Below, one piece after another: positions 8,724 through 16,281 of a stretch of DNA of 64,000 bases (position 1 is its first letter; each line of letters starts with the position of its first letter). The DNA comes from Halovulum marinum. Its GTDB lineage: Bacteria; Pseudomonadota; Alphaproteobacteria; Rhodobacterales; Rhodobacteraceae. The notes under the pieces are model-generated. The model was not told where the DNA came from, made no database searches, and saw nothing but the letters and a program-made list of their open reading frames with translations. The stretch is taken from positions 372,001 to 436,000 of the forward strand of contig NZ_WIND01000001.1 of assembly GCF_009697225.1 (NCBI RefSeq). Direction: 5' to 3'. Position numbers and translations under genes: made by a program.

Positions 8724-9010
8724 GCGAATTTGACATCGCGCGCGAGGTCGACGGATCCAAGGGCCGCTACGTCCTGCGTCATCCGCAGGGATCGGCGGAG
8801 CTGACCTTCTCGATCGCCTCGCCGCAACTGGTGATCGCGGACCACACCGAGGTCGACGACGCGCTGCGCGGCACCGGCGCCGGCCGGGCGCTGGTCGAGC
8901 GGCTGGTCGCCGACGCCCGTGCCGAGGGCGTGAAGATCGTGCCGCTGTGCCCGTTCGTCAACGCCCAGCGCCGCCGCAACCCGGACTGGGCCGACGAGTT
9001 CCAGACCTGA
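8720..9010 (+). CDS. Small GNAT-family N-acetyltransferase (COG2388 type)
   Basis: A 96-residue protein with the compact GNAT form: an [12 protein letters not shown] strand pair, then the acetyl-CoA-binding segment [18 protein letters not shown] and a [14 protein letters not shown] tail. Proteins of this size (human GNAT-like NATD1 type) have no known substrate. It starts in the stop codon of scoB (ATGA), so it is the last gene of the CoA-transferase operon. Confidence 0.85.
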   Translation: MSEFDIAREVDGSKGRYVLRHPQGSAELTFSIASPQLVIADHTEVDDALRGTGAGRALVERLVADARAEGVKIVPLCPFVNAQRRRNPDWADEFQT

Positions 9011-9064
9011 ACCCGCCGCGGATGCCGCCGCCGATGCGGAACATATTCGCGTCTTGCCATTGTT

Positions 9065-9112
9065 CTGCCCGAAGCGGCCTGTAACGCTGCCGGAACGGCC
9101 CGCTTCGGGCAG
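9065..9112. repeat. 13-bp perfect inverted repeat with 22-nt loop
   Basis: CTGCCCGAAGCGG at 9065-9077 is the exact reverse complement of CCGCTTCGGGCAG at 9100-9112. It lies in the 114-base gap after the acetyltransferase gene and ends 12 bases before the start of the flippase-like gene. There is no T-run, so it may be a factor-dependent terminator, an mRNA-stability hairpin or a protein site. Confidence 0.6.
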
Positions 9113-9124
9113 CACGGGAATGCC

Positions 9125-10111
9125 ATGACGGACGCGACCCACCCGACCCATCCCGCCCGCCCGCGGCGCGACGTCTGGCTGACGGCCGGGCTGGTGGCGG
9201 TGATGGTGCTCGGCCTGGCGGGCCTCGCCGCGGCGACCGGCTGGCAGGAGACCTGGGCCTCGATCGGTCGGCTGACGCCGGGGCAGGTGGCGCTTCTGCT
9301 GCTGCTCGCCTTGGCCAACTACATGCTGCGCGCGCTGCGCTGGCAGCTCTACTGCCGGGTGCAGCGCATCCCGGTCACGTTCCGCCAGACGCTGCGCCAC
9401 TACCTCGGCGGGTTCGCGATGACCGCCACCCCCGGCCGGGTCGGCGAGCTTGTGCGGCTGCGCTGGATCACGCAGGAGACCGGCACCCCGCTGGAACGCT
9501 GCGCCGCGCTGGTCGTGGTCGACCGCGCCGCCGATCTGGCCGCCATCGGCCTGCTGACCGCCGTGGCCGTGGCGTTCAGCACCGCCGGCCTTGCCGGGGG
9601 GCTGCCGGTGGCCGTGCTGTCGGTGGTTGCGGCGATCATGGTGACCCGCGCCAGCCTGCTGACCGCGGCGCTGGAGCTGGGCTGGCGGCTGCTCGGGCGC
9701 TGGCCGCGGCTGTTCGGCCGCGCGCGGCGGGCGGCGCAGGCGCTGCGCCCGTTCTCGGCCTGGCAGGTGGTGCTGCCGGCGCTCGCGCTCGGCGGTCTCG
9801 GCTGGCTGGCCGAGGGGCTGTCGTTCCACCTGCTGCTGGGCTGGATGGGCGCCGAGGTCTCGCTGTGGACCGCGGTCGGGATCTTCCTGATCGCCATGGT
9901 CACCGGCGGCGCCACCGGCGCGCCGGGCGGGCTGGGCGGCGCCGAGGCGGCGATGGTCGCGCTGCTGACGCTCGAGGGCGTGCCGCTGTCGGTGTCGATC
10001 CCGGCCACCGCCGTGATCCGCCTGACCACGCTCTGGTTCGCCATCGCCATCGGCCTGGCGATGTTCCCCCTGGCCACCCGCGCCGCAACGAGAGGAGCGC
10101 ATGCCGCTTAA
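9125..10111 (+). CDS. Flippase-like membrane protein (LPG synthase TM / UPF0104 family)
   Basis: A 328-residue polytopic inner-membrane protein. It has about seven hydrophobic segments, starting at residues 18-37 (WLTAGLVAVMVLGLAGLAAA), and the family pattern LRALRWQLYCR...GFAMTATPGRVGELVRLRWI, followed by ERCAALVVVDRAADL and the glycine-rich GGATGAPGGLGGAEAAM. This domain occurs in the flippase part of MprF and in putative polyprenyl-linked-glycan flippases. It overlaps the start of the dprE1-like gene by 11 bases, so it is a good candidate for moving the lipid-linked product of that pathway across the membrane. The role is inferred from context. Confidence 0.82.
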   Translation: MTDATHPTHPARPRRDVWLTAGLVAVMVLGLAGLAAATGWQETWASIGRLTPGQVALLLLLALANYMLRALRWQLYCRVQRIPVTFRQTLRHYLGGFAMTATPGRVGELVRLRWITQETGTPLERCAALVVVDRAADLAAIGLLTAVAVAFSTAGLAGGLPVAVLSVVAAIMVTRASLLTAALELGWRLLGRWPRLFGRARRAAQALRPFSAWQVVLPALALGGLGWLAEGLSFHLLLGWMGAEVSLWTAVGIFLIAMVTGGATGAPGGLGGAEAAMVALLTLEGVPLSVSIPATAVIRLTTLWFAIAIGLAMFPLATRAATRGAHAA

Positions 10112-11429
10112 TTCCGCCCCGTACACCGGATGGGGGCGCGTGCTGTCGGCGAATGCCGGCCGCGCCCGCCCCGAGAAGGTCGCCGCGCTGCGCCGCCACC
10201 TGGCCGAAACGCCGGGCCCGGCGCTCGGCGCGCTCCGCTCCTACGGCGATGCCGCGCTGTCGGGCCGCCGCGCGGCGGTCGACATGACCCGGCTCGACCG
10301 GATGCTGGCGTTCGACCCGCAGACCGGCGTGCTCGAGGCCGAGGCCGGCGTTCGGCTTTCGGACATCCTGGCGCACATGGCACCGCGCGGCTGGATGCCC
10401 GCGGTGCTGCCCGGCACCGGCCACGTCACGCTGGGCGGGGCGATCGCCGCCGACGTCCACGGCAAGAACCACCACCAGATCGGCAGCTTCGGACAGCACG
10501 TCGAATCGCTGCGCCTGCTGGGCCCGGACGGCACCCCCCGCGAGGTATCCGGGGACACCGAGCCCGAGCTGTTCCGCGCGACGCTGGGCGGCATGGGGCT
10601 GACCGGCGTGATCGAAAGCGCAGCGATCCGGCTGGCGCCCTGCCCGTCCGGAACCGTCGAGGTCAGCGAACGCCGCATCGCCGGCCTCGACGCCTATCTC
10701 GACGCCTTCGCCGCCAGCACCGCGCCGTTCCAGGTCGGCTGGATCGACGCCACCGCCAGCGGCGAGGCGCTGGGCCGCGGCGTGCTGGAGGAGGCCGAAT
10801 TCTCGCCGCCCGGCGCACCCTATGTCCCGGCGCGCAAGCACCGCGCGATCCCGATGGACGCGCCCGGCTTCCTGCTTTCGGGCGCGGTGGTCCGCGCGTT
10901 CAACACCCGCTACTTCCGCCGGATCCCCGCAGCCGGGCGCAGCCGCCGCCGGCCGCTGGCCGGCTTCCTGTTTCCGCTCGATTCCCTGTCCGGCTGGAAC
11001 CGGCTGTACGGCAAGCGCGGCTTCCACCAGTTCCAGTGCGTGCTGCCGACCGACACCGCCCGCGACACGCTGCGGGCGATGCTGTCCGAGATCGCGGCCT
11101 CGGGGCTGGCCGCGCCGCTGGCGGTGCTGAAACGGATGGGACCGGGCCGCGCCGGGCCGCTGTCGTTCCCGATGCAGGGCTACACGCTGGCCGTCGACTT
11201 TCCCGCCCGGCCCGCCGCCGCCGCGCTGATCGCGCGGCTTGTCGAGCGCACCGCCGACGCCGGCGGCCGCGTCTACCTGGCCAAGGATTCGCTGGCGCGG
11301 CCGGAGCATGTCGCGCGGATGTACCCCGAACTGGACAGCTTCCGCGCCAGCGTGCGCGCGGCCGATCCGGACGGCGTCTTCGAAACCGATCTCGCGCGCC
11401 GGCTGGCGCTCAGGGGGAACAGCGCATGA
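10101..11429 (+). CDS. dprE1: Decaprenylphosphoryl-beta-D-ribose oxidase-like FAD enzyme
   Basis: A 442-residue FAD-binding oxidoreductase that closely follows mycobacterial DprE1: RSYGDAALSG near 47, LPGTGHVTLGGAIAADVHG (FAD and active-site region, His120), FGQHVESLRLL, GFLFPLDSLSGWNRLYG near 288, and VYLAKDS with the catalytic-site lysine Lys395. The reaction would be oxidation of polyprenylphosphoryl-ribose at C2'. The position equal to Cys387 of the M. tuberculosis enzyme is Ala364 (GYTLAVDFP). Start ATG at 10101 follows GAGAGGAG. It overlaps the flippase gene before it and, by ATGA, the reductase after it. Confidence 0.9.
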   Translation: MPLNSAPYTGWGRVLSANAGRARPEKVAALRRHLAETPGPALGALRSYGDAALSGRRAAVDMTRLDRMLAFDPQTGVLEAEAGVRLSDILAHMAPRGWMPAVLPGTGHVTLGGAIAADVHGKNHHQIGSFGQHVESLRLLGPDGTPREVSGDTEPELFRATLGGMGLTGVIESAAIRLAPCPSGTVEVSERRIAGLDAYLDAFAASTAPFQVGWIDATASGEALGRGVLEEAEFSPPGAPYVPARKHRAIPMDAPGFLLSGAVVRAFNTRYFRRIPAAGRSRRRPLAGFLFPLDSLSGWNRLYGKRGFHQFQCVLPTDTARDTLRAMLSEIAASGLAAPLAVLKRMGPGRAGPLSFPMQGYTLAVDFPARPAAAALIARLVERTADAGGRVYLAKDSLARPEHVARMYPELDSFRASVRAADPDGVFETDLARRLALRGNSA

Positions 11430-12163
11430 CCGAAACCTGGATCATCGTCGGCGCCAGCTCGGCCATGGCCCGCGCGCTGGCGCGCGCCACCGCGCCGCGC
11501 AGCGCGACGCTGCTGCTGTGCGGCCGCGACACCGAGGATCTGCAGCGCGACGCCGCCGACCTGCGGCTGCGCGGGGCGCAGGCGGTCGAGGTGCTGGCCT
11601 ACGACACCCGCGATCCCGGCACGGAAGCCGCGCTCGTCGCCCGCGCCGCCGCGCTGGAGGGGCCGTTCAACGTCGCGGTGTTCGCCGGCGCGATGCCGCC
11701 GCAGACCGAGGTCGAGGCCGATCCGTCGCTGCTGGCCGGCGTGGTGCAGGACAACTTCACCGCCACCGGCACGCTGCTGCTGCGGCTGGCGCCGTTGATG
11801 GAGGCCCGCGGCGCCGGCACCGTGGTCGGCGTGGCCTCGGTCGCCGGCGACCGCGGCCGGCTGGGGAACCATGTCTACGGCGCCGCCAAGGCCGGCTTCG
11901 CCACCCTGCTGTCGGGCCTGCGCAACCGGCTGGGCCGCAGCGGCGTGCACGTGGTGACGGTGAAACCCGGCTTCGTCGACACCGCGATGACCTGGGGGCT
12001 GGACGGGATGTTCCTGGTCGCCGCGCCCGAGGCGGTCGCGAAGGACATCCTCGCCGCCGTGCGCCGCCGCCGGAACGTGGTCTACACGCCGTGGTTCTGG
12101 GCCGGGATCATGGCGATCATCCGCTCGGTGCCCGAGCCGATCTTCAAGAAGCTGCAGATCTGA
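11426..12163 (+). CDS. dprE2: SDR reductase, DprE2-like (decaprenylphosphoryl-2-keto-erythro-pentose reductase)
   Basis: A 245-residue short-chain dehydrogenase. The cofactor-binding start is WIIVGASSAMARALA, the active site is VASVAG...HVYGAAKAGF (Ser, Tyr-x-x-x-Lys), followed by VKPGFVDTAMT. The C-terminal VPEPIFKKLQI closely parallels the IPRSIFRKLPI end of mycobacterial DprE2. Together with the preceding oxidase it would epimerise the ribosyl lipid to the arabinosyl lipid. The ATGA overlap with dprE1 supports coupled expression. It converges with the UbiA gene. Confidence 0.88.
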   Translation: MTETWIIVGASSAMARALARATAPRSATLLLCGRDTEDLQRDAADLRLRGAQAVEVLAYDTRDPGTEAALVARAAALEGPFNVAVFAGAMPPQTEVEADPSLLAGVVQDNFTATGTLLLRLAPLMEARGAGTVVGVASVAGDRGRLGNHVYGAAKAGFATLLSGLRNRLGRSGVHVVTVKPGFVDTAMTWGLDGMFLVAAPEAVAKDILAAVRRRRNVVYTPWFWAGIMAIIRSVPEPIFKKLQI

Positions 12164-12177
12164 GCCGCACGGCTCAG
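12160..12177. terminator. Shared hairpin between convergent dprE2 and ubiA genes
   Basis: CTGAGCCG CA CGGCTCAG is an 8-bp perfect stem at 12160-12177. The left arm holds the TGA stop of the dprE2-like gene (12161-12163), and the right arm holds the stop of the convergent UbiA gene (12174-12176). It is a likely bidirectional terminator, although no strong T-run follows on either strand. Confidence 0.5.
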
Positions 12178-13601
12178 GTCCCGGAATAAAGCAGCAGCGC
12201 CGCGGACAGCGCGACCAGCACCACGCCCTGCCGGTCGGTGATCGCGAAGATGATCGGGTCGTAGTCCTGCTGGCCCTTCCAGCCGGTCCAGATCATCCGC
12301 ACCAGCCAGACCGACAGCAGCAGCGCCACCGCCCAGAGCGCGCGCACCGGATCGTAGAGGCTGGCGGCCGTGTCGCTGAGCGAATAGGCGACGAACACCG
12401 TGACCGAGGCGATGCCCGAAATGATCGACACGTTCAGCAGGTCGTCCCGGTCTCGCGGCTGGTACCTGCGGCCCGGCAAAAAGCCGTCGCCGCGGGCGCG
12501 CGATAGCTCGGTCAGGCGCTTGACGCAGCCCAGCGACAGGAACACCGGAAAGATGAAGCCGAACAGCCAGCCCGAGGCCGCCACCCCGCCGGCGACGGCG
12601 CCGGCGACGACGCGCAGCGTGTACAGCCCGGCCAGCATGGTCACGTCGACCCAGCGCACCCGCTTGAGGTGCATCGAGTAGGACAGCGTCGACACCAGGT
12701 AGACCAGCAGCACCAGCATCATCCAGCCGCCGAGGACCGCGCCCAGCGCCATGCCCAGCAGCCCCAGCCCCAGGCTGGCCGCCATCCCGATCTTGATCGG
12801 CACCCGGCCGCTGGCGAACGGCCGGTTCCGCTTGCTCTCGTGCAGCCGGTCGGCGTCCAGGTCGATCAGGTCGTTGACGATGTAGATCGACGAGGCCAGC
12901 GCCGAGAACGCGACGATCCCCAGCACGACCGCCGAGATGCCGGCCGCGTCGGTCCGGTGCGCGGCGATCAGCGGCAGGAACAGCAGCATGTTCTTCAGCC
13001 ACTGGTGCGGGCGCAGCGCGCGCAACAGGTCGCGCGTGCGCCAGGGCGCCCCCACCGGCGCCGGCTCCAGGCCTTTCAGCTTCAGCAGCCGCAGAAACGC
13101 CGGCCTGGGCCTGGCGACGAACCCTTTGCGGGCCGCCTGCCAGACCGGGATGTCCGCGACCGAATCACCGACATAGTCGAACCCCCGGTGTCCGAACCGT
13201 TCGGTCAGCCGCGCCGCCTTGCGGTGCGCGGTCAGGTTGCCGTCGCGATCCGACCCGTCGATGCCGTCGAACGGGCCGTAGAGACCGGCGATCTCCTCGA
13301 CCAGCCCGCGGGTCGCACCCGACACCAGATGCACCTTGCGCCCCTGCTGGCGGGCGGACGCCAGCAGCGCGATCACGTCCTCGTCCAGCGGAATCGTTCC
13401 GGGCTCGGGTCTGGCGATCTCGGCCAGGGCGTGCTTCAGCGCGGCGCGGCGGCGGAACAGCCGCAGCGCGGTCGCCACGGTCCTGACCGGGGCGACCCCC
13501 ATCCCCTTCCAGAAGCATTCCAGCAGCGTGTCCGAGCGGATCAGCGTGCCGTCAAGGTCGGCGACCAGCGGCGGCGCCGTGTCGACGTCGACCCGGTTCA
13601 T
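12174..13601 (-). CDS. HAD phosphatase-UbiA prenyltransferase fusion (DPPR synthase-like)
   Basis: A 475-residue two-domain protein. Residues 10-180 are a HAD phosphatase (DLDGT at 15-19, LVSGAT near 92-97, YVGDSVADIPVW near 143-154). Residues 195-475 are a UbiA-type membrane domain beginning LRPHQWLKNMLLFLPL, with the Asp-rich motif NDLIDLDAD at 243-251 and a second acidic loop near the end. The opening matches Rv3806c-type decaprenyl-phosphate phosphoribosyltransferases. The fused HAD domain could remove the 5-phosphate from the phosphoribosyl lipid, the step that has a separate phosphatase in mycobacteria. It follows the lytic transglycosylase gene with an ATGA overlap. Confidence 0.85.
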   Translation of the reverse strand: MNRVDVDTAPPLVADLDGTLIRSDTLLECFWKGMGVAPVRTVATALRLFRRRAALKHALAEIARPEPGTIPLDEDVIALLASARQQGRKVHLVSGATRGLVEEIAGLYGPFDGIDGSDRDGNLTAHRKAARLTERFGHRGFDYVGDSVADIPVWQAARKGFVARPRPAFLRLLKLKGLEPAPVGAPWRTRDLLRALRPHQWLKNMLLFLPLIAAHRTDAAGISAVVLGIVAFSALASSIYIVNDLIDLDADRLHESKRNRPFASGRVPIKIGMAASLGLGLLGMALGAVLGGWMMLVLLVYLVSTLSYSMHLKRVRWVDVTMLAGLYTLRVVAGAVAGGVAASGWLFGFIFPVFLSLGCVKRLTELSRARGDGFLPGRRYQPRDRDDLLNVSIISGIASVTVFVAYSLSDTAASLYDPVRALWAVALLLSVWLVRMIWTGWKGQQDYDPIIFAITDRQGVVLVALSAALLLYSGT

Positions 13602-14446
13602 CGGGCCGCGATTTCCAGTCCGGTGAACAGGCAGCCATCGGTCACCCGGACCGGCGGCGCCAGGCACAACGCGCGCGCCTGGCTCCAGGCCGCGACGACC
13701 TTTGGCACATAGGCGCGGGTTTCGGTGTAGTTCGGTACGCCGCCGTTGCGCCGCACGGCGCCCTCGCCGGCGTTGTAGCCGGCCAGGGCCAGCAGCGCGT
13801 CGCCGCGGAACTCGTCGAGCAGGAACGCCAGATAGGCGACGCCGGCGCGGATGCTCTGCGCCGGATCGGTCCGGTCGGTGACGCCGAAGCGGCGCGCCGT
13901 CGCCGGCATCAGCTGCATCAGGCCGACGGCGCCGGCGCGGCTCTTGGCGGTCGGGTTGCCGGCGCTCTCGATCGCGATCACCGACGCCACCAGCGCCGGC
14001 GACACCTGGGTGCCGGCGGTCGCCTTCAGGATCTCCGCGCCCCAGGTCTCGACGATCCTGGCGACGAGCGCGGGATGCGGCGTCATCGCCGCCGATTCGA
14101 CGGTGTGCGCCCCGAGCACCTGCACCGCGCGCGACATCTTCGAGAAACCCGCATCGCTCAGCGCCGGCGACATCAGCGCCCAGAACCACGATGCCTCGCC
14201 GGCGGAGGACGGGGCGGTGACCGCCTTGCGCCTGATGCCGATCGCGACGGGCGGCAGATCCGGCTTGTGGTCCAGCACCGCCACCGGTTTCACCACGGGT
14301 TCGATCTGGATCGTGATCAGCTTTCCGGCCCCGGCCGGCGGCGGCTTCACGCGCTTGAAGGTGAATCCGGAAGGTTCCTCGGCCGCGGCCGTCACCGGAA
14401 ACGACAGGCAGATGGCGAAAGCAATACGGGTGAAGAATTCGCGCAA
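13598..14446 (-). CDS. Lytic transglycosylase (SLT domain)
   Basis: A 282-residue periplasmic murein hydrolase. It has a signal peptide of about 22 residues (FTRIAFAICLSFPVTAAAEE), a low-complexity linker, and an SLT domain from about residue 148: the catalytic Glu160 is in VIAIESAGNP, followed by GAVGLMQLMPATA and LAGYNAGEGAV. It probably starts with TTG at 14446, preceded by AGGGGAG at a 7-base distance. It is divergent from the tad pilus genes, and transglycosylases often open the wall for trans-envelope machines; it is also joined to the UbiA gene by ATGA. Confidence 0.9.
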   Translation of the reverse strand: MREFFTRIAFAICLSFPVTAAAEEPSGFTFKRVKPPPAGAGKLITIQIEPVVKPVAVLDHKPDLPPVAIGIRRKAVTAPSSAGEASWFWALMSPALSDAGFSKMSRAVQVLGAHTVESAAMTPHPALVARIVETWGAEILKATAGTQVSPALVASVIAIESAGNPTAKSRAGAVGLMQLMPATARRFGVTDRTDPAQSIRAGVAYLAFLLDEFRGDALLALAGYNAGEGAVRRNGGVPNYTETRAYVPKVVAAWSQARALCLAPPVRVTDGCLFTGLEIAAR

Positions 14447-14869
14447 CGTATTGCTCCCCTGAAAGGCGCGCCGCCCTGCCTAGTTACTACTCCTATGCGA
14501 ACACAGCGTGCCTGTGCAATCCGGCGATTCTCCGAGATCCGAAATTCTACGTGTCTAAACCGCAACAAATCGGGCGCGGCACACGCAGAACCCTGCCGCC
14601 CGCCCCGCCTTCGACGAGGCGCAAGCTCACTTACCGCGCTGGAATTAACGGATAATGTGCTCGCCGGCGAATTATCATCAAATCCCCACAACGCGTCATT
14701 TTTCTGCCCGATTTCTCGCGTGTATTGCAGGTGTTCGCTGAGTAACGACGTTTGTGAAGGAACGGAACGAAGGAAAGCGGCAGGGCGGCGAAACGACGTA
14801 CGGCCCGGGCGTCTGGAAATTGAACCGTTGCGATAAGCAGCAATCATCTACCCCCTGGAGGTACTCTAA
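14447..14869. other. Divergent promoter region before the tad locus
   Basis: A 423-base gap between the TTG start of the transglycosylase and the first Flp pilin. It is clearly richer in A+T than its surroundings, and open frames here are short and not protein-like. I expect at least one promoter on each strand but cannot name convincing -35/-10 boxes. A good ribosome-binding site, GGAGGT at 14857-14862, lies 7 bases before the pilin ATG. No full CtrA site (TTAA-N7-TTAA) was found; TTAA occurs once, near 14645. Confidence 0.5.
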
Positions 14870-15055
14870 ATGAAACTGTTCAAGCTGAAGAAGAACTTCG
14901 TCAAGGATGAAGACGGCGCCGTGACCGTGGACTGGGTCGTGCTGACCGCAGCCATCGTCGGCATCGGCCTGGTCGTGCTGAACATCATCCGCGGCGGTGT
15001 CTACGATGCCGCGTCGGACATCTACTCGTCGCTGACCGACGCCATCACCCAGTAA
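14870..15055 (+). CDS. flp: Flp/Fap type IVb pilin 1
   Basis: A 61-residue prepilin of the tad (tight adherence) system. The basic leader MKLFKLKKNFVKDEDG ends with glycine before the mature start AVTVDWVVLTAAIVG, so the prepilin peptidase should cut after Gly16. The usual Glu-Tyr pair of Flp pilins is Asp-Trp here, a variant I associate with Rhodobacterales. The hydrophobic helix covers about residues 22-40 and a Ser/Thr-containing tail (SDIYSSLTDAITQ) follows. It is the first gene of the pilus cluster and is followed by a strong terminator hairpin. Confidence 0.93.
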   Translation: MKLFKLKKNFVKDEDGAVTVDWVVLTAAIVGIGLVVLNIIRGGVYDAASDIYSSLTDAITQ

Positions 15056-15078
15056 TCGAAAGCTGGGCTGGGGTTTCC

Positions 15079-15104
15079 GGGGCAGCCCTACAAAGGGCTG
15101 CCCC
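15079..15104 (+). terminator. Strong hairpin terminator after pilin 1
   Basis: GGGGCAGCCCT at 15079-15089 pairs perfectly with AGGGCTGCCCC at 15094-15104, an 11-bp stem with an ACAA tetraloop. The following bases are GTTCGGTTT, a weak T-tract. Partial termination here would give more pilin mRNA than mRNA for the assembly genes downstream. Confidence 0.8.
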
Positions 15105-15157
15105 GTTCGGTTTGAAACCGCCGCCAACGCCGACACCAAGTTGCGGGAGGCAGGACC

Positions 15158-15352
15158 ATGCGTCTGTTCGACATTGCACGAAACCTTCGGCAACGCGCCG
15201 CGGAAGATGAAGACGCAGCCGTCACCGTCGACTGGGTGGTCCTGACGGCGTCGATCGTCACGATCGGGCTGGTCGCGATCAGTGTCATTCGCGGGGGCGT
15301 TTACGCGACCGCATCTGACATCTACACTAAGGTCCGCTCCTCCACCCAGTGA
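15158..15352 (+). CDS. Flp type IVb pilin 2
   Basis: A 64-residue pilin paralogue of the first one (same TVDWVVLTA core and the shared GGVY..ASDIY tail). The residue before the predicted cleavage point is alanine (DEDA/AVTVDW) rather than glycine, which may slow or prevent processing by the prepilin peptidase. A GGGAGG ribosome-binding site lies upstream of the ATG at 15158. It could be a minor pilin, a phase- or condition-specific pilin, or a non-processed relative. Confidence 0.88.
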   Translation: MRLFDIARNLRQRAAEDEDAAVTVDWVVLTASIVTIGLVAISVIRGGVYATASDIYTKVRSSTQ

Positions 15353-15438
15353 CCGCTGGCAGGCGGGCGACGCCACGGACAGCGGCCGCGTCTTGCGCGC
15401 ACCGCCGACGGACCTGGGAAAACAAGGGTGACTCCAAC

Positions 15439-16281
15439 ATGAGAATCGTCTTCGCGCTCGTCTTTCTCGTCGGTATCGGCATCGCCGGATTCGCGGTGTA
15501 CATGGCGATGGAGCAGTTCCGCGCCCTGCAATACGAGAACAGCGTCCTGCGCGCGAAGGCCAGCAAGGTCGTCGACACCACGCCGGTTCTGCTCGCGACG
15601 CGGGAATTGCGCTACGGGCAGGAGTTGCGCGAGGGCGACGCGGTCGAGGTCCGGTTCCCGAACGACGCCGTGCCCGAGACCGCCTTCACCTCGCTCGAGG
15701 CGCTGTTCGGCAACGAGGATACCGAGCCGCGCCAGATCGTCCGCACGATGGAGCCGGGCGAGATCATCATGGCGACCAAGGTCACCCGATTCGGCCAGGA
15801 CGCGGGCGTGTCGTCGCGGCTGAACAAGGGCATGCGTGCATACACCATCAACGTGAACGTCTCGACCGGCGTGTCCGGCTTCCTGCAGCCGGGGGACCGC
15901 GTGGACATCTACTGGTCGGGAACGCAGGGCGGGCAGGCGGTCACCAAGCTGCTGCTCGAGGACATCGACCTGATCGCAATCGACCAGATCGCCGATCAGG
16001 ACACGCGGCGCCCGACCGTGGCGCGCACGATCACCCTCGAAGTGCCGCCGATCACCGTGGCGACGCTGGCGCAGGCGCAAGCGTCCGGCAAGCTGTCGCT
16101 GTCGCTGCGCGGCTCGGAAGAGGAAGAGATCCTCGGCCCGCTGCAGGTCACCCAGCGCGACCTGCTCGGAATCCAGGAAGTAGAGGTCGAGAAGCAGCGG
16201 AAGTGCTTCAACCGGATCCGGCGCGGCCTGCAGATCACCACTCTCGAGGTTCCCTGCCCCGACGAGGAGGCGACGCAGTAA
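15439..16281 (+). CDS. cpaB: Flp pilus assembly protein CpaB (RcpC)
   Basis: A 280-residue protein with an N-terminal membrane anchor (residues 2-22) and a following SAF domain (TPVLLATRELRYGQELREGD). The conserved CpaB core continues with MRAYTINVNVSTGVSGFLQPGDRVD. The C-terminus has two cysteines (RKCFNRIRRG and EVPCPDE), perhaps a disulfide. RcpC/CpaB lies in the periplasm with the secretin and may bind peptidoglycan. The ATG at 15439 was chosen over an upstream in-frame extension because it begins directly at the membrane helix. Confidence 0.9.
   Translation: MRIVFALVFLVGIGIAGFAVYMAMEQFRALQYENSVLRAKASKVVDTTPVLLATRELRYGQELREGDAVEVRFPNDAVPETAFTSLEALFGNEDTEPRQIVRTMEPGEIIMATKVTRFGQDAGVSSRLNKGMRAYTINVNVSTGVSGFLQPGDRVDIYWSGTQGGQAVTKLLLEDIDLIAIDQIADQDTRRPTVARTITLEVPPITVATLAQAQASGKLSLSLRGSEEEEILGPLQVTQRDLLGIQEVEVEKQRKCFNRIRRGLQITTLEVPCPDEEATQ

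Noticed and set aside
14471-14847. Small open frames in the gap before the pilin gene
   Set aside because: Several frames are open on both strands but give no recognisable protein, have no ribosome-binding site and lie in a likely promoter region.
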